Shown here: piece after piece, positions 1 through 4,667 of the stretch
How the letters are laid out: the number at the start of each line of letters is the position of its first letter
How positions within the stretch are numbered: position 1 is the first letter of the stretch
Notes under the pieces: model-generated
The model's input: only the letters and a program-made list of their open reading frames with translations
Database searches by the model: none
What the model was told of the DNA's origin: nothing
Made by a program: the position numbers and the translations under genes
Assembly (NCBI GenBank): GCA_937915065.1
Contig: CALDMR010000045.1
Span: 1 to 5,046, forward strand
Reading direction: 5' to 3'
Length of the DNA stretch: 5,046 nucleotides
Origin: an uncultured Clostridia bacterium
Lineage (GTDB): Bacteria; Bacillota; Clostridia; Oscillospirales; Oscillospiraceae

Positions 1-442
1 CCACCTTGCCGCCGCTCATGTTGCCCTCGGTCACCACAAAGGTGCCCGCCGCGCTGTTTACCTGGGTCACAATGCCGATATGATCCCCGGCCCCGGTGCA
101 GTCGCCTTTCCCGGTATCGTCCCAGTCATACACGCAGGCACCGCCCACATGGCAAAAGTGGGCGTCATTCTCCACCCAAATGCCTTTGTTCTTTGCGATC
201 TGCACGAACTTCTCCACGCCGCACTCGGTCCCGGTGTACTCCGCGATCCCGGCCTTTATGTATGCCGCGCTCACCGTGGCCGCGCAATAGGCGTCTTTCA
301 CCTGCATTTTGTAGCCGCGGGCCAGGGGCTTGTGCCCGTTGTAGATCTCCAGGATCTCCCGGTGCTTGGCGCTTCCCTTGGTAGTGCCCACCCATGCGTT
401 GATAATGTCGGCTACTTTTTGCCGCAGTTGGTTTTCTGTCAT
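1..442 (-). CDS. Endolysin, CHAP/NlpC-P60-like cysteine peptidoglycan hydrolase, N-terminal part
   Basis: The first 147 residues of a gene that runs off the window at base 1. The ATG at 442 has AAGGAGG 8 bases upstream, overlapping the stop of the holin-like gene. The protein begins MTENQLRQKVADIINAWVG. It then shows HKPLARGYKMQVKDAYCAATVS with candidate nucleophile C53, the block VYDWDDTGKGDCTG, DHIGIV with candidate general base H121, and FVVTEGN, where N141 could complete the triad. This layout is that of the amidase/endopeptidase lysins of gut Firmicutes phages, which cut cell-wall peptide bonds at the end of infection. The segment ENDAHFCHVGGACVYDW replaces the usual PxPGDxxFYDW turn, and it carries extra Cys residues. 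The C-terminal cell-wall-binding part, if present, is outside the window. The exact family (CHAP versus NlpC/P60) cannot be settled by eye. Confidence 0.88.
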   Translation of the reverse strand, partial: MTENQLRQKVADIINAWVGTTKGSAKHREILEIYNGHKPLARGYKMQVKDAYCAATVSAAYIKAGIAEYTGTECGVEKFVQIAKNKGIWVENDAHFCHVGGACVYDWDDTGKGDCTGAGDHIGIVTQVNSAAGTFVVTEGNMSGGKV

Positions 443-455
443 TGGTAAAGCCTCC

Positions 456-875
456 TTAAATGCCCACATCCGGCGGCTCTGGCCGGTCCGTGGGCGGTTC
501 CTCCGGGGTGGCTTTGTGGCCGCTCCCGCTCGTTCTGGCGGCCTCCGCCGCCTTGTCCTTGTTGGTCTTAATCCATCCCATGACGCCGTTTTCCAGGCCG
601 CACACGCCGAACACACAGGCGGTCAGGGTGGACGGCTCCCCGCCGGTGTGCCAGAACACAGCCAGGGCGGCCACGGTATAGGCCACCAGGATCACGCCCT
701 CCAGCACCAGCACCTTGTCCATGACGCCCATTTTCTTGGGGGCGTCCCTTGCCTTTTGCGCCGTTCTCTGGCCGTGCGTGGTTCGGCGTAGGCGCCGCGC
801 CGTAGCTCTGCACACCAGGAAACCCAGCACGGTCCCCAGTGTCATGGAGGCAATGGCCAGCAACATGGTTTTCAT
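456..875 (-). CDS. Holin-like membrane protein (139 aa)
   Basis: It has two clear hydrophobic segments: residues about 3-22 (TMLLAIASMTLGTVLGFLV) and about 55-74 (VLVLEGVILVAYTVAALAVF). A weaker third lies near 83-101 (LTACVFGVCGLENGVMGWI). A basic loop sits between the first two (RATARRLRR, QKARDAPKKMG), and the tail is hydrophilic and Pro/Glu-rich (ATPEEPPTDRPEPPD). Size, segment number, charged tail and a place directly before a peptidoglycan hydrolase gene fit a phage holin, which permeabilises the membrane to release the lysin. GGGAGG lies 7 bases upstream and the start overlaps the previous stop as ATGA. The TAA stop is part of the ribosome binding site (TAAGGAGG) of the hydrolase gene. 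The holin function is inferred from context. Confidence 0.75.
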   Translation of the reverse strand: MKTMLLAIASMTLGTVLGFLVCRATARRLRRTTHGQRTAQKARDAPKKMGVMDKVLVLEGVILVAYTVAALAVFWHTGGEPSTLTACVFGVCGLENGVMGWIKTNKDKAAEAARTSGSGHKATPEEPPTDRPEPPDVGI

Positions 876-1306
876 GGTTCGTCCTCCCTCAAAAAATCGT
901 GCTTGACCAGTCGGTCATCATATACCCGGCTGATATTCGCCACCGCATGGGTGGTCCGGTTGTTCTGGTAATTCGGGTTTGCTTTGCAGTATTTTTCGTA
1001 CTGGTCGATTTCCGCCAGGATCTCCACAAATTCCTCTTGTGTGTGCGGAATGTCCCGCAGCAGCTCATTGTTGAATTGCAAGATCCTGGCCCGGTGCGCG
1101 TCTGCCGTCCTGGCTCCATCCATTTTTATGTGTGCGTCCAGGATCTCGCGGGTTTCGTCCAGCTTGTCGATCACATCCTTGTTGATGGCCCGCCCCACGG
1201 CCCGCGCAATAGCGGACCATGGATCCAGCTTAATGGGGGAAATCTGGATCAGCGTCATGGCCACCAGGACGATCCCGCCGCCGGTCAGCACCTCCGCCGC
1301 CGTCAT
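872..1306 (-). CDS. Single-TM phage protein, lysis-cassette associated, possibly holin-like
   Basis: A 144-residue protein with one N-terminal hydrophobic segment (about residues 4-25, VLTGGGIVLVAMTLIQISPI), then a long charged, mainly helical domain (AINKDVIDKLDETREILDAHI, LLRDIPHTQEEFVEILAEID). It is preceded by GGGGAGG 7 bases from the ATG and coupled by ATGA overlaps to both neighbours (1303-1306 and 872-875). The family is common in gut Firmicutes phages next to endolysin genes, and is variously annotated as a membrane protein or holin. The segment YEKYCKANPNYQNNRTT with a C-terminal VYDDRLVKHDFL is a family-like feature. Topology (short N-terminal anchor, large soluble tail) fits an accessory or spanin-like scaffold as well as a holin, so I do not assign holin function firmly. 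Confidence 0.8.
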   Translation of the reverse strand: MTAAEVLTGGGIVLVAMTLIQISPIKLDPWSAIARAVGRAINKDVIDKLDETREILDAHIKMDGARTADAHRARILQFNNELLRDIPHTQEEFVEILAEIDQYEKYCKANPNYQNNRTTHAVANISRVYDDRLVKHDFLREDEP

Positions 1307-1473
1307 GGGATCACCTCCCCGATGGCCTGGGCATAGTCCCGGCGGACTGCCGCGATCTCCTCCTCATGGTGGAGCGCGTGGAGCTGTGCCAGCTCCATGG
1401 CCTGGGCCTGTATGATCACATTCATTCTGTCGATGATGGCGCACAGATCCGCCGCCAGTTTGGTGTTGTCCAT
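1303..1473 (-). CDS. Small helical phage protein (56 aa)
   Basis: A short gene easily missed by length cut-offs. It begins MDNTKLAADLCAIIDRMNVI and ends AQAIGEVIP. The ATG is at 1473, six bases below the end of the upstream stop (1481-1479), with a G-rich GAGGGGG ribosome binding site just upstream. Its TGA stop (1305-1303) overlaps the next ATG as ATGA, a classic translational-coupling junction. The product is predicted to be one or two amphipathic helices with spaced I/L/M residues (IIDRMNVIIQAQAMELAQL), a possible coiled coil, and has no membrane segment. Short helical proteins in this position are common upstream of phage holins; the role is unknown. Confidence 0.75.
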   Translation of the reverse strand: MDNTKLAADLCAIIDRMNVIIQAQAMELAQLHALHHEEEIAAVRRDYAQAIGEVIP

Positions 1474-1478
1474 GGCCG

Positions 1479-1880
1479 TCACCCCCTCGCGCCGATCAGG
1501 GCGGCAATATGCCGCAGATCCTCCACCGGGGCCTCAAAAAATGCGTGGCCCCATATAAAGTGATCCTCATGCTCCGGGTGTCGGTACTTCTGGCACACGG
1601 GATCCTCCCACACGCGATCCCAGCGGGCTTGATGGTCCTTGTCCCGCTTCTCCAGCCGCTTGGTGATGGCCAGCGTCAGGGCGCCCCGCTCCCGTCCCTG
1701 GCCGTCATCATCCCGCGCAAAATACTGGTGGGCCAATCGGCTGGTTACTGCACACAGCCGGCGCCCCTGGTGGATCAGGTAATCCTCCACGGCCTCCACC
1801 GTGGTGCCGTATGGAAGATTGACCGGGCCGGTGATGGTGTCGATCCTGGCCCGCTGCTTAACAATGTACCTCCGGCCCAT
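1479..1880 (-). CDS. Phage protein of unknown function (133 aa)
   Basis: The product is soluble and highly charged, beginning MGRRYIVKQRARIDTITGPV and ending in a TGA stop (1481-1479). GGAGG lies 8 bases upstream of the ATG, within the end of the preceding gene. The N-terminal third looks beta-rich (TGPVNLPYGTTVEAVEDYLI); the middle has a charged stretch (ARDDDGQGRERG) and then a helix (LTLAITKRLEKRDKDHQARW). The last third has DPVCQKYRHPEHEDHFIWGHAFF. The H/C/D/E residues there could bind metal, but I recognise no metal-site pattern. Proteins of this look occur between tail genes and lysis genes in gut Firmicutes phages. No membrane segment or signal peptide is visible. Coding status is secure from start context and packing; function is unknown. 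Confidence 0.8.
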   Translation of the reverse strand: MGRRYIVKQRARIDTITGPVNLPYGTTVEAVEDYLIHQGRRLCAVTSRLAHQYFARDDDGQGRERGALTLAITKRLEKRDKDHQARWDRVWEDPVCQKYRHPEHEDHFIWGHAFFEAPVEDLRHIAALIGARG

Positions 1881-1883
1881 TGG

Positions 1884-2156
1884 TTACGCCTCCGTTTCTC
1901 CAGCGGCCACGGCCTCCCATTGCCACAGGCCGGCGGTTCCCGGTGCCCATACGCACGGCTTCATATCCGCCTTGCAGAGATACACAGCGGCGTTATAGGA
2001 GTAATACAGGCCGCTGGTGCAGTCCATCCCGTACACCCACGGGATCGGGTCCTCCAGGGTGCCCGCGTGGGTGGTATCAATGGGCCGATACACCGCCAGC
2101 ATACCCTCCCCGTGGGTCGGCTGGTGCGCCTGGGGAAGTACACCACCCGGCGCCAC
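1884..2156 (-). CDS. C-terminal domain of the amber-interrupted tail-region protein
   Basis: The coding signal runs from just after the TAG (2225) to TAA 1886-1884. The first conventional start is GTG 2156, but it has no ribosome binding site and lies inside the recognisable segment NDGGTLYRVVAPGG, so independent initiation there is doubtful. The sequence is rich in aromatic residues and Gly/Pro (MLAVYRPIDTTHAGT, PIPWVYGMDCTSGLYYSYN, PCVWAPGTAGLWQWEAV). This resembles the small W/Y-rich carbohydrate-binding-like modules at the ends of phage tail and baseplate accessory proteins; binding is inferred from composition only. It is in the same frame as the 2582-2226 product. The ribosome binding site of the next gene (GGAGG) lies in its last codons, which supports translation reaching this end in the ancestral gene. 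It may be expressed only by readthrough, or be a pseudogene half. Confidence 0.6.
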   Translation of the reverse strand: MAPGGVLPQAHQPTHGEGMLAVYRPIDTTHAGTLEDPIPWVYGMDCTSGLYYSYNAAVYLCKADMKPCVWAPGTAGLWQWEAVAAGETEA

Positions 2157-2225
2157 AACACGGTACAGGGTGCCCCCGTCGTTGATAATAGAATTTTCCG
2201 TCAGGGTCGTGCCGGCGTCCAGGGC

Positions 2226-2228
2226 CTA
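2226..2228 (-). other. In-frame amber codon within an apparently continuous gene
   Basis: TAG falls between TTCAAGACCTGGGAG and GCCCTGGACGCC on the minus strand, at codon 119 of a frame that otherwise runs from ATG 2582 to TAA 1884. One base change (GAG, CAG or AAG to TAG) would account for it. The protein sense on both sides (MPDLFKTWE, then ALDAGTTL and GGTLYRVV) reads as one domain. Confidence 0.7.
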
Positions 2229-2582
2229 CTCCCAGGTCTTGAACAGATCCGGCATTTCCAGCGCCGTTTCGTCCGGCACATCCGTGGCCGCCTGGACATA
2301 CAGGCGGGCCGCAGCGGACAGTTGGCCGGACAGTTTGGCGTTTTGGGCCGCGCTTTCCCTGGTGGTCTGGATCTCCGCGCCTGCGTCCGCCGCCTCCAGG
2401 ATCACGCTCTCCGCGCCCTCCAGGTCCTCCCGGCCCAGCAGGTGGTACACGGTCCCGTTATAGGCAATCCCCGCGGCCTCCGCCTCCTGGCACAGCACAA
2501 AGCACCCGTTTCCGGCCCGCCGCACATAATTGGGGGCCTCGATCAGCGCCAGCTCAGCCCCGTCTTTTACAATCCGATACAT
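2226..2582 (-). CDS. Phage tail-region protein, N-terminal part, ending at an in-frame TAG
   Basis: This 118-residue protein begins MYRIVKDGAELALIEAPNYV. GAGGAGG, about 7 bases upstream, lies inside the last codons of the reverse transcriptase. Segments such as NGCFVLCQEAEAAGIAYNG and YHLLGREDLEGAESVIL are typical of small proteins near the tail-fibre end of Firmicutes phages; I know no biochemical function for them. Residues about 84-105 are Ala/Gln-rich and helical, then a linker leads to MPDLFKTWE, where the frame meets TAG. In related phage proteins this 'MPDLF-x-x-W' segment usually opens a further domain and is not an end. The same frame continues for 113 sense codons beyond the TAG, so this is probably the first half of a ~232-residue protein. 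Confidence is high that it is coding and moderate on the interruption. Confidence 0.85.
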   Translation of the reverse strand: MYRIVKDGAELALIEAPNYVRRAGNGCFVLCQEAEAAGIAYNGTVYHLLGREDLEGAESVILEAADAGAEIQTTRESAAQNAKLSGQLSAAARLYVQAATDVPDETALEMPDLFKTWE

Positions 2583-3748
2583 GCTATTTCCTCCTCGGTT
2601 TTCCTGTCCTTGATGAACAGGGCATAATACAGGCGGCGCAGTTTCAGCACCCGCCCATGGTCGTTGAATTGTTCATAGTAGGCGATTGGGCCTTTCAGCC
2701 ACTCCGCCACCTGCGCCACGGTCTTTTCCCCGGCGTCCCCCTGTTGGCGGAAATATCGCATTTTCCGCCGCGCCCGCTTCATGCCGTCCCTGCACCCGTG
2801 TGTGATGATCCGCCCGCTGGGCAAAATTTGAAACTTGGCTTTGCAGAAACGGAAAGGCTTGTCCAGGCTGATCACATGGCATTTATTCCGGTTGATCGTC
2901 AGCCCCTTTTCCTCCGCCCTGCGGATCATGGCCTCCAGGACCTCCTCCGCCTGCTCCGCGCTCTCCAGGATTGCGTTGTAATCGTCCATATAGTGTCCCA
3001 TGCCGTGGAGGGACAGCTGGCATTTCATCCAGTTGTCCAGATAGGAGGGCAGGGCCACCATTTCCTGCTGGCTTGGCTCCACGCCCAGGTACATGCCCAC
3101 CTCTCCCGGCACCGTGGCCACCATCAGATCCGCCAGCGCCCGCAGATCCGGGTCCAGGATCAGGCGCCGGTGCCGTTCGTACAGCAGCGCGTGGGGCGCG
3201 TCCGGGAAAAAGTGGTGAAAATCCGCCAGCTTTATGGCGCCCTGCCTCCCGTGCCGCCGGTAATGCCAGCGCAGCTGTTCCTTTAACCTCTGGTAATGGA
3301 AGTGCAGGCCCTTTCCCTTTTGGCTGGCCCCGTTGTCGTAGATCATGCTGGGGCAGTAGAGCGGCGCCAGCACCTCCCTGGTGAAAACCTTGTGGATCTG
3401 GCGGTCCGTGATGTGCGGGGCGTCGATGATCCGAAACTTTCCCCGCTCCCGCAGGGGAAAACGGATTGTTTTTCCCGACCTCCATGTTCCATCCAGGATT
3501 TTGCGCCGGCGCTTGGCCGTGCCGGAAAACAGGTGCAGCTCAAAGTTATGGGTGGACCCTTTCCAGCGCACGCCGTTGCAGCACTTTTTCCCGTACTTGA
3601 ACATGTTTCGATAGCTGAAAACGCCCGCCAGTCCGCCCAGGCTGTCGCTGCGGGCCTGTCTGTTTCTTCTCCGCCGCGCTTGGCGGCGTCGGTATCGCGC
3701 CTCCCGGCGCTCCTCGCTGGTCATAATATTTTTATTCGCCCTCCGCAT
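2567..3748 (-). CDS. DGR reverse transcriptase
   Basis: This 393-residue protein is an RNA-dependent DNA polymerase of the DGR group. It copies the TR RNA into adenine-mutated cDNA that replaces the VR. Visible motifs: FRIIDAP near 105-111 (finger region); motif A KLADFHHFFPD with catalytic D176; LGVEPSQ at 221-227, matching the DGR form GxxxSQ in place of the QGxxxSP of retroviral and group II intron enzymes; YMDD at 253-256 in the catalytic loop; GLTINRNKCHVI at 282-293 (motif D region); and an RRARRK-type basic thumb with YYEQFNDHGRVLKLRRL near 357-373. Residues 11-33 form a very Arg-rich N-terminal stretch before the polymerase core. The start is uncertain. ATG 3748 has no clear ribosome binding site and a TAG lies upstream in frame; ATG 3724 has GGAGGG, but about 14 bases away. 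The TAA stop overlaps the next gene by 16 bases, so the two are probably translationally coupled. Confidence 0.95.
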   Translation of the reverse strand: MRRANKNIMTSEERREARYRRRQARRRRNRQARSDSLGGLAGVFSYRNMFKYGKKCCNGVRWKGSTHNFELHLFSGTAKRRRKILDGTWRSGKTIRFPLRERGKFRIIDAPHITDRQIHKVFTREVLAPLYCPSMIYDNGASQKGKGLHFHYQRLKEQLRWHYRRHGRQGAIKLADFHHFFPDAPHALLYERHRRLILDPDLRALADLMVATVPGEVGMYLGVEPSQQEMVALPSYLDNWMKCQLSLHGMGHYMDDYNAILESAEQAEEVLEAMIRRAEEKGLTINRNKCHVISLDKPFRFCKAKFQILPSGRIITHGCRDGMKRARRKMRYFRQQGDAGEKTVAQVAEWLKGPIAYYEQFNDHGRVLKLRRLYYALFIKDRKTEEEIACIGL

Positions 3749-4121
3749 AGTTGTCTTGTTGGTGCGCGTCTAAACTACTTTGGCCCGACACATGAAACGG
3801 GGATAGCGCAATACCCCGCCATGCAAGCAGCGTCCGTGTAAGGCCGTCAGTGGGCAGTTTTAGGGATTTACACCCAGGGAAGTATTTCTCCTTTTATACG
3901 GGTTCTGGACGCGCCTGGCGCCCGCTTTCAACCCATTCTATAAAATCCGGGGGCCAGCGCCCTTGAATTGTCCGCGTTGTTGTTGTTGGGCGTGCCGTCC
4001 GTGTTGACAAGGCAGAAATTGTTGCTGTTGCCGGAATTGGCGGAACGGGTCCACGCATTGACCGCCGCCGGAGTGTCGCCCTGCCGCACGGCACTTGTTC
4101 AGAAATACACCCAGTTATGAC
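3749..4121 (-). ncRNA. Noncoding DGR RNA region: TR with flanks and TR-RT spacer
   Basis: There is no convincing gene in these 373 bases. They hold 54 bases between the Avd stop and the TR, the TR itself, and a 198-base spacer before the reverse transcriptase. In the Bordetella DGR the RNA extends from avd through the TR into the spacer, which carries the cDNA priming site and binds RT-Avd, so the same role is likely here. The spacer can form a hairpin around 3798-3818 (CGGGG/CCCCG plus 2 bp). A 9-bp direct repeat, CTGGGTGTA on the minus strand, lies on each side of the TR at 4106-4114 and 3869-3877. TATAAAAGGAG near 3890-3900 resembles a -10 box or ribosome binding site, but no fitting -35 box or start codon goes with it. 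RNA ends cannot be read from the sequence. Confidence 0.6.
3947..4067 (-). repeat. DGR template repeat (TR)
   Basis: This is the invariant donor copy of the variable repeat, in the noncoding stretch between Avd and the reverse transcriptase and in the same orientation as the VR. Read in the target frame it would encode the lectin segment with Asn at 11 sites, including NSNNF and a run of four AAC codons (PNNNNADN). AAY codons are the DGR hallmark: randomising both adenines gives 15 amino acids and never a stop. Nine AAY codons lie in the region where substitutions are found; eight are changed in the VR, and one of the NNNN run is still AAC. The TR is transcribed as part of an RNA that is reverse transcribed with errors at adenines. 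Confidence 0.96.
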
Positions 4122-4580
4122 CTATTTCCGTTTCTTGTCGCTCTCCATGATGTTCCGCAGCAGGGTTTCCTCCTGGTCGATCAGCTCTCCCAGCTCTTGA
4201 GCCATGCGGTCCAGCCGCTCCGCGGCCTCCTTGGGCGGTACGCTCTTTCCCTTGCTGTCTGTAAAAGCGCCCTGCGGGTTGCAGTACAGGATTTCATAAC
4301 AGTGGGTTAGGCGCACATCCAGGGCAGACAGGGCGGCCAGGGCCTCCAGGTGGTGCGCTTTTCGCAGCTCCTTTCTCTGCGCGTCGGATGGAAAGATTTT
4401 GTTTGCCTGCTCGGCGTGGTCCATGACCTGACCGGCCAGGCGGGCGGTGTCCGCCGCGATCAGCCGGGAATACCGGGCGGACAGCCGCGAAAGAAAATCC
4501 ACGGTTTTCACATAGATCTGGTTTGCGGTGTTCACATATTCCGCCTTGCTGGTGGTGCGCTTCTCTTTCAAAACGGACAC
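4122..4580 (-). CDS. avd: Avd-like DGR accessory protein (helical bundle)
   Basis: In known DGRs, Avd forms a pentameric four-helix-bundle barrel that binds the reverse transcriptase and template RNA and is needed for mutagenic cDNA synthesis. This protein is about 152 residues, somewhat longer than the ~125 of classical Avd. It is almost wholly helical in character, with many A, L, E, K and R residues. It lies between the target gene and the TR, the standard avd position. I chose the GTG at 4580 because AGAGGAGG (4589-4596) sits 8 bases upstream and the product then begins VSVLKEKRTTSK. An in-frame ATG at 4619 would add 13 residues, but it abuts the hairpin and lacks a properly spaced ribosome binding site. 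The stop is TAG at 4124-4122. The frame stays open after it through the TR to 3894, but the post-stop translation is low-complexity T/R/P and not protein-like. The Avd identity rests on position, size and helical make-up more than on signature residues. Confidence 0.82.
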   Translation of the reverse strand: MSVLKEKRTTSKAEYVNTANQIYVKTVDFLSRLSARYSRLIAADTARLAGQVMDHAEQANKIFPSDAQRKELRKAHHLEALAALSALDVRLTHCYEILYCNPQGAFTDSKGKSVPPKEAAERLDRMAQELGELIDQEETLLRNIMESDKKRK

Positions 4581-4588
4581 GGCGGTGT

Positions 4589-4596
4589 CCTCCTCT
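4589..4596 (-). promoter_or_regulatory. Shine-Dalgarno site setting the GTG start of Avd
   Basis: AGAGGAGG on the minus strand, 8 bases before the GTG at 4580-4578. It lies inside the longer ATG-initiated frame, and is the strongest ribosome binding site in the target-Avd gap. Confidence 0.7.
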
Positions 4597-4619
4597 CTTG
4601 TTTTCTGCGCTCCGGTCAT

Positions 4620-4642
4620 CCCGCCCGCTTCCGCGGGACGGG
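4620..4642 (-). promoter_or_regulatory. GC-rich hairpin/cruciform with GGAA loop downstream of VR
   Basis: On the minus strand, CCCG-T-CCCGC, loop GGAA, then GCGGGCGGG form a 9-bp all-G/C stem with one bulged T. It starts 25 bases after the target-gene stop and about 38 bases beyond the VR end. Hairpin/cruciform elements with 7-10 bp stems and four-base GRNA-type loops lie just downstream of VR in the Bordetella phage DGR and others, and raise target-site recognition. No T-run follows, so a rho-independent terminator is unlikely. The ATG at 4619 abuts the stem, a further reason to prefer the downstream GTG start for Avd. Confidence 0.75.
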
Positions 4643-4667
4643 ATTGGGGCCGGATATGCTGCGGCGA

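Noticed and set aside
1884..2582. Amber recoding (TAG read as glutamine) as a property of the whole phage
   Set aside because: Only one in-frame TAG is seen, and Avd uses TAG as its stop, where readthrough would run into the template repeat. A single mutation or local readthrough explains the data with fewer assumptions.
1509..2627. Long plus-strand open frame (372 codons)
   Set aside because: It lies antisense to three well-supported minus-strand genes with ribosome binding sites, has no plausible domain, and is explained by the high GC content.
2657..3286. Plus-strand open frame of 209 codons
   Set aside because: Antisense to the reverse transcriptase core, whose motifs are unambiguous; the His/Leu/Gln/Val-rich translation is typical of a shadow frame.
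2567..3748. Retron or group II intron reverse transcriptase
   Set aside because: There is no intron domain V/VI or maturase region, no msr/msd-like inverted repeats, and the GVEPSQ motif together with the TR/VR pair points to a DGR.
3798..3818. Hairpin in the spacer as a terminator for the TR RNA
   Set aside because: It has only a 5-bp G/C stem plus two A-T pairs, with no T-run on the minus strand.
3296..3841. Plus-strand open frame of 181 codons across the RT start and spacer
   Set aside because: Antisense to the RT N-terminus, no ribosome binding site and no protein-like pattern.
3894..4094. Minus-strand frame continuing from Avd through the TR
   Set aside because: It lies after the Avd TAG, and its translation is low-complexity T/R/P from the AAC run read in another frame. 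The TR acts as RNA, so this is not taken as a protein.
4620..4642. Rho-independent terminator between target gene and Avd
   Set aside because: The stem is strong, but no T-run follows and Avd starts soon after in the same direction; the DGR cruciform reading fits better.
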